A stretch of DNA of 59,909 nt from CAZECR01 sp964510495 (GCA_964510495.1 CAZECR010000005.1:1-59909); one strand, 5' to 3'. Numbered from the stretch's first letter, positions 25,741 through 34,119 are shown. Numbers and translations are program-made. Notes: generated by a model from the sequence alone, not told the origin.

Positions 25741-26358
25741 TTACTCAAATCGCTCCATTAACCGCATGACTTGGCCGATATACGAAGGTGAAACACTGCC
25801 GTTATAACTCCAAAGTTTCTGGGCAGTAGTTTTATTTTTATAGTAACTTTTGGTGCCTGGACTATTGCCGCACAGGTTGTTTCCAACCACCGTGATTGCT
25901 TCTTCTAAGGAAGAAAAACCAATCTTAGCAGACCCCCAACCAAACGGATTATTACGAATCATACGCTTACCACCCGTAGACTCTTGAATGGCAATGGCCG
26001 GCAGCAGTCGCCAGTCCATGCCGCACGTATCAGCAACAGTTACAAATACCTTCCCATACCCCGCGAGCGGCATCTTTTGCTTAGAAAAATAGTCATCGAT
26101 ACTGGCTGCTCGATTGTCTTCTACAATAGGAGCTTCAGGAATATTCTCGCCTAAGTAACTTGTGGTACTGAACGAAGCCAAGAAAATACCTTGATCCCCT
26201 GGAAACGAGAGTTGATTCAAAACCGTGCTGGTCGCGCAAACTGAAATATACGGACTTTTATCAGCCGCACGCGTAGAAAGCGGAAAAACCAAAACTCCCA
26301 TTCCAACCAAGAATGAGCCCAGTACTTTGTTAAGGCTCGTGTTTCGTTTTTTGCTCAT
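25741..26358 (-). CDS. Secreted lysozyme-like (glucosaminidase-type) peptidoglycan hydrolase
   Basis: 205 residues with an N-terminal signal (GSFLVGMGVLVFPLSTRA, cleavage before ADKS). The catalytic half is a lysozyme-like fold: DWRLLPAIAIQESTGG (probable catalytic Glu in IQES), NNPFGWGS, FSSLEEAITVVG, TKSYYKNKTTAQKLWSYNG and SYIGQVMRLM. This small form recurs in Patescibacteria. It should cleave the glycan backbone of peptidoglycan at the surface. Start is CTATG. Confidence 0.78.
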   Translation of the reverse strand: MSKKRNTSLNKVLGSFLVGMGVLVFPLSTRAADKSPYISVCATSTVLNQLSFPGDQGIFLASFSTTSYLGENIPEAPIVEDNRAASIDDYFSKQKMPLAGYGKVFVTVADTCGMDWRLLPAIAIQESTGGKRMIRNNPFGWGSAKIGFSSLEEAITVVGNNLCGNSPGTKSYYKNKTTAQKLWSYNGSVSPSYIGQVMRLMERFE

Positions 26359-26469
26359 AGGATAAATAAAAAATACCCTTTTCGGGGTATCTCATTTTGA
26401 GAGTATTTTATACCATTAGCTCGGTTTTCTGTCAATTGAAACTCTTGATACGATGGAGTTGAGTAATTA

Positions 26470-26500
26470 AAAAAACAACCCGCTTTTAGGGTTGTTTTTT
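26470..26500 (-). terminator. Terminator of the 26596 gene
   Basis: 12-bp stem AAAAAACAACCC / GGGTTGTTTTTT; the minus-strand end is T-rich. Confidence 0.8.
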
Positions 26501-26520
26501 ATCTAGGTCGAAACCGCACA

Positions 26521-26579
26521 CTACCTGAAGTATCCTCTTTTGCCAAATAACTTAGAAAAAGAGGGCACGCTTCAGGTAG
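26521..26579 (-). terminator. Two-tier inverted repeat after the 26596 gene
   Basis: CTACCTGAAG...CTTCAGGTAG (10 bp, outer) encloses CCTCTTTT...AAAAGAGG (8 bp, inner). It sits between the stop codon and the T-rich terminator, as also seen after nhaD. Confidence 0.55.
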
Positions 26580-26595
26580 AAGCGTTGTGGCGATA

Positions 26596-27078
26596 CTACA
26601 CTGGTGGGGGCTCAGCCGGACTGCGCAGATAGCGCTCCTTCCAGCAATCACCGCTTTCTTTAGGGCGGTAACGCACTCTGAAGTCGAACCCCTGTTCCGA
26701 CCATGAGCCGACAAGAGTTGCTTCATACTTCTTGTACCAGCGGACACCGAGCCATTTTATCCGTAGCTCGCCCTGGTAGCGAACTTGTCCATTGTGACGC
26801 AATTCAGATGCCGGCAGAACAAGAACATAGGTATGGAGACCTCGAACCTGACCATCGGCGAACGGTTGATTGTCCGCAAAGACAATTTTGAGCTCCCCGG
26901 TCTTGAATTCATTCGCGACATCGGACAGATCTTTACACGAGTCCGTTGACACCCGATACGACTGATAGCGAAACTTGAACCAGTTTGTTTCACGTACGCC
27001 TACCAACTCGCTTCGAGCCGGTATAGACCAACACAGCAGGCTCGTGACAAGAGCCAAACTAATGACTTGTTGCCACAT
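26596..27078 (-). CDS. Small secreted protein of unknown function
   Basis: 160 residues with a signal peptide (QVISLALVTSLLCWSIPARS, cleavage before ELVG). The mature part is Trp/Tyr/Arg-rich and beta-like (RETNWFKFRYQSYRVSTDSC, YQGELRIKWLGVRWYKKYEATLVGSW, FRVRYRP), with two Cys (DSC, DCW) that may pair. No family recognised. GC-richer than neighbours. The SD (AGGAGG) sits inside a small hairpin, ATCCT-CAGG-AGGAT, 5 bases before the ATG. A TTGACA box lies upstream at 27122-27127. Confidence 0.65.
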   Translation of the reverse strand: MWQQVISLALVTSLLCWSIPARSELVGVRETNWFKFRYQSYRVSTDSCKDLSDVANEFKTGELKIVFADNQPFADGQVRGLHTYVLVLPASELRHNGQVRYQGELRIKWLGVRWYKKYEATLVGSWSEQGFDFRVRYRPKESGDCWKERYLRSPAEPPPV

Positions 27079-27098
27079 GCGGTATCCTCCTGAGGATT

Positions 27099-27127
27099 AC
27101 TAGACACGATTTTAGCTCTTTTGTCAA
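27099..27127 (-). promoter_or_regulatory. Predicted promoter of the 26596 gene
   Basis: On the minus strand TTGACA, 17 bases, TCTAGT; the -35 box and the following AAAAG are shared with the promoter of the GC-rich gene at 54375. Confidence 0.45.
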
Positions 27128-27178
27128 TACTCGGCAACTATTTTTTATATAACGTACTTTATTGTAGCAAATAAAAAA

Positions 27179-27206
27179 GTGTAGTCAGACGCCTGTCCGA
27201 CTACAC
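27179..27206 (-). terminator. Terminator of the 27225 small gene
   Basis: GTGTAGTC-A-GAC pairs with GTC-C-GACTACAC (11 bp, one mismatch), 4-base loop; T6 follows on the minus strand. Confidence 0.7.
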
Positions 27207-27224
27207 CCCTAACGATACCTATTT

Positions 27225-27317
27225 TTAGCGGAAAAAAATAAGATAAATAATCAGCGCCAAAAAGAAACCTCCTCCGAGGAACCAGGCGATGAAGTATGAC
27301 TTGATAAAATCAAACAT
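27225..27317 (-). CDS. 30-residue single-pass membrane peptide
   Basis: Open frame ATG-TAA of 30 residues: MFDFIKSYFIAWF then a GGG hinge and a very hydrophobic stretch (FFLALIIYLIFF) ending in Arg. It looks like a small transmembrane protein. The ATG has T at -1 (ATATG), as nearly all AT-rich genes here, and it ends just before a good terminator, both of which support expression. No family recognised. Confidence 0.5.
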   Translation of the reverse strand: MFDFIKSYFIAWFLGGGFFLALIIYLIFFR

Positions 27318-27349
27318 ATATTTCAATTATATTAAAAAATGTATTGTAC

Positions 27350-27485
27350 GCCGTTTTACAATAGAACGCAATCCACTTGAAGCATTGGAGTAACCGTCGT
27401 ACGACGGGGACAGCGTACCGAGTACACCGGACAGCGCTTAACAAAAGACCAAAACAAGCTCCTGACGGAAGCTTGTTTTATTATT
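27350..27485 (+). ncRNA. Possible small RNA or structured leader ending in a terminator
   Basis: The 239-base gap before the topoisomerase contains a 14-base perfect palindrome (CCGTCGTACGACGG, 27394-27407), two copies of GGACAGCG about 20 bases apart, and a terminator (27451-27479). No ORF is present. The terminator lies upstream of the topoisomerase start, so it would end a separate short transcript or attenuate this gene. Confidence 0.3.
27451..27479 (+). terminator. Terminator upstream of topoisomerase IB
   Basis: AAAACAAGCT / AGCTTGTTTT stem (10 bp), 9-base loop, T-rich end (TTTTATTATT). Confidence 0.75.
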
Positions 27486-27556
27486 ACAATCTGCTAGCCA
27501 GGTAGGAAGCAGCGTGCTAAACTAAATACAAAATCTATCAATCAACAACTTCTTGT

Positions 27557-28609
27557 ATGCACCAAACACCGGAACTCGACAGCAAAAGTATTGCAGAAGA
27601 AAACGGACTGCGCTACATGTACCCCGAAAAACTTACTATTACGCGCGTTCGAGCAGGACAGGGTTTTGGATACCGTGATGCTGAAAATAAAAAAATTACT
27701 GACAAAACCATTCTCGAACGAATTAAGCGTATTAAAATTCCACCGGCTTACCAAGACGTGCATATTTCTCCGTTTGCCAACGGTCATCTGCAAGCTATTG
27801 GTAAAGATGAACGTGGACGAACACAGTACCTATACCACCCTAACTGGCGCGTTGTCAGGGACGCTAATAAATTTGAACATATGCTAGCTTTTGGCCAAGC
27901 TCTGCCGGCAATTAGAGAAACAGTGTACAAGCACCTCCATCAAAAAGAATATCCGCGCCAAAAATTACTGGCGGCAATTGTTGCTATTCTCGACAAAACA
28001 CATATTCGTATTGGCAACGAAGAATATGCCAAGACTAATAAATCCTATGGTTTAACCACATTGCACAATCGTCATGCCAAAGTTCATGGTGATACAATTC
28101 AGTTTTCATTTCGCGGCAAACGCGGCATTCAGCACACTGTTGAATTTCACGACAAAGAGCTGGCTAAAATTATTCATACCAGTCAAGAATTACCCGGCTA
28201 TGAACTTTTTGAATATCGCGACCACGAGGGAATAATCCATCGTATTGAATCGAACGATGTAAATGAGTATTTGAAAGAGATCTGCCAGAATGATTTTACC
28301 GCCAAAGATTTCCGAACGTGGCACGCTACTGTTTCCGCTCTCAAACAACTTTTAATTCAATCTGCGGTTACTACTAAAACCGAACTTAAACAAAATATTG
28401 CCGCCACCATTCGACAGGTTGCCTCGGAACTCGGTAACACGCCGGCAATTTGCAAAAAGTCCTATATTCACCCCGGAATACTTACAGCGTACCTGGAACA
28501 TCATTTACCAGATTGTGCCAAAAGGTCAAAAATTAAAAAATTTAGCAACCCACATCTAAAAATTTCTGAACGAGCCACGCTTGTTTTTCTGGCTGAATAT
28601 AAAAAATAA
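27557..28609 (+). CDS. Type IB DNA topoisomerase (poxvirus-like)
   Basis: 350 residues. It relaxes supercoils by a transient 3'-phosphotyrosyl bond. The N-terminal DNA-clamp domain (YMYPEKLTITRVRAGQGFGY, IPPAYQDVHISPFANGHLQAIGKDERGR) is followed by the catalytic core: HIRIGNEEYAKTNKSYGLTTL (first Arg), DFTAKDFRTWHATV (second Arg region) and CKKSYIHPGIL with the nucleophilic Tyr. All motifs are intact and the length is normal for bacterial members. No SD; T at -1. Confidence 0.92.
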   Translation: MHQTPELDSKSIAEENGLRYMYPEKLTITRVRAGQGFGYRDAENKKITDKTILERIKRIKIPPAYQDVHISPFANGHLQAIGKDERGRTQYLYHPNWRVVRDANKFEHMLAFGQALPAIRETVYKHLHQKEYPRQKLLAAIVAILDKTHIRIGNEEYAKTNKSYGLTTLHNRHAKVHGDTIQFSFRGKRGIQHTVEFHDKELAKIIHTSQELPGYELFEYRDHEGIIHRIESNDVNEYLKEICQNDFTAKDFRTWHATVSALKQLLIQSAVTTKTELKQNIAATIRQVASELGNTPAICKKSYIHPGILTAYLEHHLPDCAKRSKIKKFSNPHLKISERATLVFLAEYKK

Positions 28610-28702
28610 TTCGTACGGGCATCCCCATCACCTAGCGAAGAAGAACGGACACCTTTGATACACTTCAGCTTAATATACACTTTTTAAAAAGCACAAATTA
28701 GT

Positions 28703-29419
28703 ATGCACTTTCTTTACCTTGATACCGAGACTACCGGCACTGACCCCGGCGCACGCCTGGTGCAGCTTGCTTACAAAAATGCCACCACCGGCGCTATTGT
28801 AAACGAATATTTCAAGCCACCGGTAAAAATTTCCTATGGCGCCATGGCTGTGCACCATATTACCCATGAAATGGTTGAAAATAAACCAGTTTTTATAGGT
28901 AGCGAGTGCCACAGTACACTTACCCGAGAACTCGAAAATGTAATTGTTGTTGCTCACAATGCTGCTTTCGATATTGGTATACTCAAAAATGAAGGAATAA
29001 CCATCGCGAATCATATTGATACCGTACGACTTTCCCGACATGTAGTTGAGGGTGCTGAGCAGCATGCTTTGCAATATTTACGTTATTATTTGAACCTGGG
29101 GGTTGCAGCCAATGCCCACGATGCCCTGGGCGATATTCTGGTGCTTGAAGCACTCTTTAGCTATCTACAGAAAAAAGTTGCGGAAAAATATAACCTGGAG
29201 GGCGATGAGCAGATTTACCAAAAAATTCTTGAACTCAATCAGCAGCCGACGCTCTTGAATACAATTCGTTTTGGAAAATATAAAGGAAAAACATATCAAG
29301 AAGTGGCCAAAACTGACAAAGCCTACTTAGAATGGCTCTATGGAAGCGAAACACAGAAAAACGCTACCGAACAAAACGCTGAACTTGTTTTTACGCTACA
29401 CCACTATATCGGGCAATAA
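28703..29419 (+). CDS. DEDDh 3'-5' exonuclease with DUF3820-like C-terminal domain
   Basis: 238 residues. Residues 1-165 form a DnaQ-like exonuclease with all motifs: FLYLDTETTG (ExoI), VVAHNAAFDIGIL (ExoII) and HDALGDI (ExoIII His and Asp). Residues about 185-225 read TIRFGKYKGKTYQEVAKTDKAYLEWLYG, a small DUF3820-type module found on nucleases and primases. Probably DNA repair or RNA degradation. Lies 93 bases after topoisomerase IB. Confidence 0.87.
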   Translation: MHFLYLDTETTGTDPGARLVQLAYKNATTGAIVNEYFKPPVKISYGAMAVHHITHEMVENKPVFIGSECHSTLTRELENVIVVAHNAAFDIGILKNEGITIANHIDTVRLSRHVVEGAEQHALQYLRYYLNLGVAANAHDALGDILVLEALFSYLQKKVAEKYNLEGDEQIYQKILELNQQPTLLNTIRFGKYKGKTYQEVAKTDKAYLEWLYGSETQKNATEQNAELVFTLHHYIGQ

Positions 29420-29516
29420 AAACTCATCCGAAGGTCTACCCCTTGCTATTTATCGTAAAATAGTGTAGTCTTCATTGATTAACCTTATTATTTAGCTATA
29501 TTTAGCATTTTACCCT

Positions 29517-30164
29517 ATGAAGAATTTTAGAGATAACCGAGGATCTGGTGGCGACCGAGGAGGAAAGCCTTTTGGCAAACGAGACTTTGGCGGACGCCCT
29601 TCATTTGGTGGAGGCAACCGTGGTTTCGGCGGAGGCAATGGCGAAAAACGCGAACTCTACGACGCTACCTGCAGCACCTGTGGCAAGGATTGCAAAATCC
29701 CGTTTCGCCCATCCGGCGGACGCCCCGTCTTTTGCAGCAACTGTTTTGAACGCGAAGGAAATGCCGGAGCCAGTGCCCCACGTTTTGGCGGCAACAGCTT
29801 TCAGCGCCCAAGCTTTGAAGACAAAAAAATGTTCCACGCTACCTGTGGTAAATGTGGTAACGATTGCGAAGTACCGTTCAAACCCCTCGCTGGTAAACCG
29901 GTTTTTTGCAACAACTGTTTTGACAAAGGCGGCGTCAATACCAACAAAAATATTGATAGCCTCAAAGAGCAGCTCGAACAGCTCAACGACAAACTCGACA
30001 AAATTTTAAATGCCCTCAACCCTAACCAACCTAAACTCCAACCACTCGTTCTCGAAAAAGCCGAAGCGATTGGTAAGAAAAAAGTTAAGAAGGAAGAAAA
30101 AGTTGTTGAGGATGCACCGGCTAAACCAGCTGCTAAAAAAGCAGTGACTAAAAAGAAAAAATAA
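29517..30164 (+). CDS. Twin zinc-ribbon protein with Gly/Arg-rich head and Lys-rich tail
   Basis: 215 residues. Residues 1-42 are Gly/Arg/Phe-rich (RGSGGDRGGKPFG), like RGG RNA-binding regions. Two near-identical four-Cys ribbons follow: ATCSTCGKDCKIPFRPSGG...PVFCSNCF and ATCGKCGNDCEVPFKPLAG...PVFCNNCF. Then a short coiled coil (IDSLKEQLEQLNDKLDKIL) and a Lys/Ala-rich tail. The ribbon type is common in Patescibacteria and of unknown role; nucleic-acid binding is inferred from composition. CTATG start. Confidence 0.75.
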   Translation: MKNFRDNRGSGGDRGGKPFGKRDFGGRPSFGGGNRGFGGGNGEKRELYDATCSTCGKDCKIPFRPSGGRPVFCSNCFEREGNAGASAPRFGGNSFQRPSFEDKKMFHATCGKCGNDCEVPFKPLAGKPVFCNNCFDKGGVNTNKNIDSLKEQLEQLNDKLDKILNALNPNQPKLQPLVLEKAEAIGKKKVKKEEKVVEDAPAKPAAKKAVTKKKK

Positions 30165-30169
30165 CTCCG

Positions 30170-30203
30170 AATTAAAAAACAGGCTACGGCCTGTTTTTTA
30201 ATT
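30170..30203 (+). terminator. Bidirectional terminator between zinc-ribbon gene and greA
   Basis: Perfect 15-bp stem AATTAAAAAACAGGC / GCCTGTTTTTTAATT, 4-base loop. Confidence 0.85.
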
Positions 30204-30208
30204 GTGGA

Positions 30209-30706
30209 CTAAACAATTTTTGTAATAGTATATTCAACTTCTCGCGTGGCCAATGCAACACGTACCTTATCCCCTACTTCATGCCCGAGCAGCGCCTTAC
30301 CTACAGGCGAATTATGCGAAATAATTCCTTGCTGCGGCCTCGTTTCAGTCGAACCCAAAATCTGATATATTTTTTCACTCGTTCCGTCATTAATGGTAAC
30401 GGTACTACCCACTTGTACCTGCCCGCTATCTTCGTGATTAATGACAATCGCTTGTTTCAATTGAATTTCAATCGAGAGTATTCGACTATTAATTCCTCGA
30501 AGCCTTCCTTTCGCCAATTGGTATTCCGCATTTTCTGAAAAATCACCCAGCTCTGCCAGGCGCTTCACTTCACTCGCTGCTTCGGGGCGACTAACATTTT
30601 TAAGCCGATCAAGTTTCCGCTCCAACTCCAAAAATTTCTCTCGAGTAATGAGTGGATCGCTTTTCATTTGGCTAAATTTGCCGGGGCGTCTATAGGGTAT
30701 TTGCAT
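30209..30706 (-). CDS. greA: Transcription elongation factor GreA
   Basis: 165 residues from the CTATG start at 30706. The usual GreA start corresponds to the Met 13 residues later (30667), whose -1 base is A, so either is possible. GreA stimulates transcript cleavage by stalled RNA polymerase. The coiled-coil tip GDFSENAEY carries the acidic residues that reach the active site; the C-terminal domain ends in SPVGKALLGHEVGDKVRV. A single-gene unit on the minus strand. Confidence 0.92.
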   Translation of the reverse strand: MQIPYRRPGKFSQMKSDPLITREKFLELERKLDRLKNVSRPEAASEVKRLAELGDFSENAEYQLAKGRLRGINSRILSIEIQLKQAIVINHEDSGQVQVGSTVTINDGTSEKIYQILGSTETRPQQGIISHNSPVGKALLGHEVGDKVRVALATREVEYTITKIV

Positions 30707-30801
30707 AGCATCCATACTAGCACACTCTTCGGAAACAAAGAATATGGCTGCTCAAAATTAAGAAAAAGTGCTATACTTTAGCTATATTATTAATACTATC
30801 T

Positions 30802-31710
30802 ATGAAAAAAAATACCGCGAAACAGGCTCGGAACTTTTTATTCTATGGCTTCATAGCCTTCGTGTGCCTTACCTTCAGCGGTTTAACCCTCGCAGCATCT
30901 ACCGGAACTATTGCCAAAATTACTAAACCGGTAGTCGTCCGCACCATTAAGCTCCCCATCGTACCAGCACTTACAGTAAAACAACTGGGACCAGCGGTTA
31001 TTCTAAAATGGGGTAAACCAGCCAAAGGAGTGAGCTTTGCAAGCTACATCGTATATCGCTCCGAACAGTCTGGAAAATTAGGCACAGATATCGGCCACCC
31101 CGCCAAAACAGATTTGACATTTACCGACAAGAAAGCATTGGCTGGTAAAACATATTTTTACTCTATTAAATACACCGGCAAAAATACTATTGCACCAAAT
31201 GGTCGCCAAATTAAAATTAAAGTCACCCCTTCCAAAATTCCCCTGAGCGCAATTGAATCTATTACTACAACTACCGCCACCCTCAATACACTCAGTGAGC
31301 CAGCTACTGCGACCGAAACCAAACAACCAGATATTTTTTCAGGCGAAAATCCGAAAGTAACCCCGATCACTGATAGCGGTGCAAGCACCAACGATCTTGA
31401 GCGCGTCACCACTCTCAAAAAACTTCAAATCGCTCTCGCTGCATACTTTAGCGCAGCCGGTACATACCCAGAAGGCACACAACTCTCCCTTGGTATGAAT
31501 GAAACATCCTGTCTCAATACAGATGGCTGGGGATCAAGTGACGATTGCCCCTATCCTTATTTCGGTTCAATTCCTAAAGATCCTGGTGGAAAAACCTATG
31601 CCTACAATAGTACCGGGGACTCGTATACAATTATAAGCATGCTTGACGGTAAAGTTGGAATGTTGAGCGGAACGATCGTCCTTATGCCGAGCGGTATCAC
31701 CAAAAAATAG
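30802..31710 (+). CDS. Secreted FN3-like module fused to a pseudopilin-like C-terminal domain
   Basis: 302 residues. An N-terminal signal or anchor (FYGFIAFVCLTFSGLTLAAS) precedes an FN3-like module (about 50-135) with SFASYIVYRSEQSGKLGTDI and KTYFYSIKY, the same module as at the ends of the proteins at 22209 and 31854. A Thr-rich linker follows. The C-terminal part (about 195-300: TNDLERVTTLKKLQIALAAYFSAAGTYP, PYFGSIPKDPGGKTYAY) matches the soluble part of GspG-like pseudopilins, but there is no prepilin peptide at the N-terminus. Unusual order; role unknown. CTATG start. Confidence 0.65.
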   Translation: MKKNTAKQARNFLFYGFIAFVCLTFSGLTLAASTGTIAKITKPVVVRTIKLPIVPALTVKQLGPAVILKWGKPAKGVSFASYIVYRSEQSGKLGTDIGHPAKTDLTFTDKKALAGKTYFYSIKYTGKNTIAPNGRQIKIKVTPSKIPLSAIESITTTTATLNTLSEPATATETKQPDIFSGENPKVTPITDSGASTNDLERVTTLKKLQIALAAYFSAAGTYPEGTQLSLGMNETSCLNTDGWGSSDDCPYPYFGSIPKDPGGKTYAYNSTGDSYTIISMLDGKVGMLSGTIVLMPSGITKK

Positions 31711-31725
31711 TCTTCCACCATACTC

Positions 31726-31757
31726 AAAAACCAGGAACATAGTAAATCCTGGTTTTT
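31726..31757 (+). terminator. Terminator after the FN3/pseudopilin gene
   Basis: 11-bp stem AAAAACCAGGA / TCCTGGTTTTT, then more T. Confidence 0.85.
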
Positions 31758-31853
31758 TTGTTAAAAGTATTAAAGCGGGACACACTTGACAGTCGGTCAC
31801 AAAATAAGTTTTTCTTGCTACACTATCCTTATATAGTTTTTAATTATTTTACT

Positions 31854-33500
31854 ATGCTCAGTTTCAAAAAGCTACAGCTTTGTATCGTTCTTATTTTGGC
31901 GGGACTGCTTATCTTTGCCAATACGAGCCTGGCGGCTATACAACCCTACGTATTGGCCGCTGTCAGTAGTGGCGACCAAGTACAAATACGCGTTACGGGT
32001 GACCCCAATAGCTTCACCCAATTATTATTCTATCGCCCCGGCGCTACAACACCAACAACCGTTACCAATTTTGGCACCACTGACTCAAATGGGAATCTAA
32101 ATACTACTATTAGTAGCGGCACTTACGGCATTTCTGGAGGAGCTCAGGTGTACGCTATTATTAACGGCCTGTCATCTCCTACTATTACTTGGCCTTCGTA
32201 CACTAGCAGCCTGTCACTTAGCCAAACAAATCTGCAATTAACGATTGGTCAGAATTTTACCATTACCGCTTCAACACAAGTCTACGTTGCCTATAATAGC
32301 AACAGTTCGGTACTCGGCGCTTTGACAAATAACACCCAAGTAAATCTTACTGCCAATACGAACGGCGTTTCACAGCTTACTCTCTGCGGAGCCAATGCCG
32401 GCTGCACCACAGTAAATGTCACTGTCGGAACAGGTGGCAGCAGTCAAAACCAAATCACTTTTAGTCAAAATACTGTCGCCCTCCAAAATGGACAATCTAC
32501 CGCAGTTACTATTTATGGAGGACCCATAAATAGCTATTACGTAAGTTCGAATTCAAACTCAAACGCTGTCAGCACTTCAATTAACGGCAGTACGCTTACC
32601 TTGTATAGCAACAATTACAGCGGCTCTTCCACTATTACTATTTGCGCTTCTGGATACCCAAATAATTGCGGCACACTACCAGTTACAACTAACGCAAATT
32701 ACGGTTCGCTCAGCGTCAGTCAAAATACACTCACCGTACCACGCTACCAAAGCCGGACAGTTACTATCTACGGCGGATCAGGAAATTATTTTATATCAAA
32801 CGGCTCAGCCAATACGTACAATAGCACCAACGCTATTAACGGAGCGACGCTTACTATTACCGGCAACACGGATTACGGTTCAAGCACGATTATTGTTTGT
32901 GATGCAAGCAATACATCTAATTGCACCTCGATCTCTGCAACTTTCAGCAGCGGAACAACTGCTTCAGTAAACGGGCTGAGTTTTAGCATTCCCCTCTTCC
33001 GCGGACAAAGTTTGCAAGTAGCCATTACTAATCCAACCGGCAGCAGTTACTATATTTCTTCGAATAGTAACTCTGGCATCGTTTCTGCAAGTGTGAGTGG
33101 CAGCTCCGTGCGTGTAAACGGTCTGGCCAATGGATCGAGCGATATTATTGTCTGTCAAAGCACTACATCCGTCTGCGGAAAAATTTCAGTTTCAGTTGGA
33201 GCTGCCACTTCACTTACTACCTTCCCGAGTATTCCGGGATCAAGCGTGCGCCAATCGGGCCTTACAAGCATACTTACCTGGGATCTCAACCAAGAAGTGT
33301 TTGATTACGATGGCTATATCATTTACCGCTCAGAATCAAGCCGCGAGCGCGGCAGCGAAATTGGTCGTGTTTCCAAAAACATTTTTACCTTCACAGATCG
33401 GCGGGTAGTTCGATCGCGCACCTATTACTACACGATTCTTCCCTACTGGGGCGGGCTCATCTCTAATAACGATCGACCTGTTGCTATTCGAATTAAATAA
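31854..33500 (+). CDS. Secreted Ig-like repeat protein, paralog of the 22209 gene
   Basis: 548 residues from the CTATG at 31854; an upstream in-frame start at 31758 would place 32 residues before the signal and is rejected. A signal peptide (ILAGLLIFANTSLA) is followed by an N-terminal domain resembling that of the 22209 protein (compare TTISSGTYGI with TTISSGLYGI), then Ser/Asn-rich Ig-like repeats with paired Cys (TICASGYPNNC, IVCDASNTSNC, VCQSTTSVC). The FN3-like end reads FDYDGYIIYRSESSRERGSEI ... YWGGLISNNDRP. Probably a surface or stalk protein. Repeats are much richer in Asn/Ser than in the paralog. Confidence 0.78.
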   Translation: MLSFKKLQLCIVLILAGLLIFANTSLAAIQPYVLAAVSSGDQVQIRVTGDPNSFTQLLFYRPGATTPTTVTNFGTTDSNGNLNTTISSGTYGISGGAQVYAIINGLSSPTITWPSYTSSLSLSQTNLQLTIGQNFTITASTQVYVAYNSNSSVLGALTNNTQVNLTANTNGVSQLTLCGANAGCTTVNVTVGTGGSSQNQITFSQNTVALQNGQSTAVTIYGGPINSYYVSSNSNSNAVSTSINGSTLTLYSNNYSGSSTITICASGYPNNCGTLPVTTNANYGSLSVSQNTLTVPRYQSRTVTIYGGSGNYFISNGSANTYNSTNAINGATLTITGNTDYGSSTIIVCDASNTSNCTSISATFSSGTTASVNGLSFSIPLFRGQSLQVAITNPTGSSYYISSNSNSGIVSASVSGSSVRVNGLANGSSDIIVCQSTTSVCGKISVSVGAATSLTTFPSIPGSSVRQSGLTSILTWDLNQEVFDYDGYIIYRSESSRERGSEIGRVSKNIFTFTDRRVVRSRTYYYTILPYWGGLISNNDRPVAIRIK

Positions 33501-33534
33501 CTGTGCAAAAACAATAACCCTAATTACATTTCAT

Positions 33535-34101
33535 ATGTCTGGCGAACAAAAAGAAGGGAGATTCGAAATAGCTGAAAAAAAATTAGAAATAAATATATCT
33601 TCAGAAAAAGACCTGGCACAGGTTGAACAGTTGTTAAGTCCAATTTTTGGCACAGAAGCAGCTGCACAATGCGCTTTTGTACTCAGTACCTTTGCGACCG
33701 AAGATTATGCCAATCGATGCAACGAAGCAACTCAAGAATTTGCCCGCCGGCTTGCAAGGCGTTATGGCGATGAAGAATCTTTTTTTGATACAGCTCCTAC
33801 GACAACATTTATCGATGCTCGAACGTATGAAACACTACGAGAACAAGGTTACCGCGGGAATCACCACAGCGTTGCACTGCTAGAATCTAAAAGCAAAAAC
33901 AATCCCCCCATAACAGTCATTTTCGATCTTACCTACTATACTGTTGCACCCGACGCCAAAAAGGAGAGTGCTCTGGTATTGCCGATCAATGGACAGGTCG
34001 CGCAAGCGCTACAAAAACTTAAACAGCACTATGGTGCGACATGGCAAGCTGAATGGATTTTTGATCCAAAGAAAAAAACTTTTAACTTTCAAGACACCTA
34101 A
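33535..34101 (+). CDS. Unrecognised soluble protein, 188 residues
   Basis: No signal peptide or membrane segment. A basic/acidic N-terminus is followed by a helical part (DLAQVEQLLSPIFGTEAAAQCAF) and a beta-rich half (NNPPITVIFDLTYYTVAPDAKK). The pair HH in GNHHSVALLE and the strand VIFDLTYYT are the only notable points. No family recognised. It follows the surface protein by 34 bases and ends near a hairpin. Confidence 0.65.
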   Translation: MSGEQKEGRFEIAEKKLEINISSEKDLAQVEQLLSPIFGTEAAAQCAFVLSTFATEDYANRCNEATQEFARRLARRYGDEESFFDTAPTTTFIDARTYETLREQGYRGNHHSVALLESKSKNNPPITVIFDLTYYTVAPDAKKESALVLPINGQVAQALQKLKQHYGATWQAEWIFDPKKKTFNFQDT

Positions 34102-34119
34102 TTATGGTTCAAAATTATT

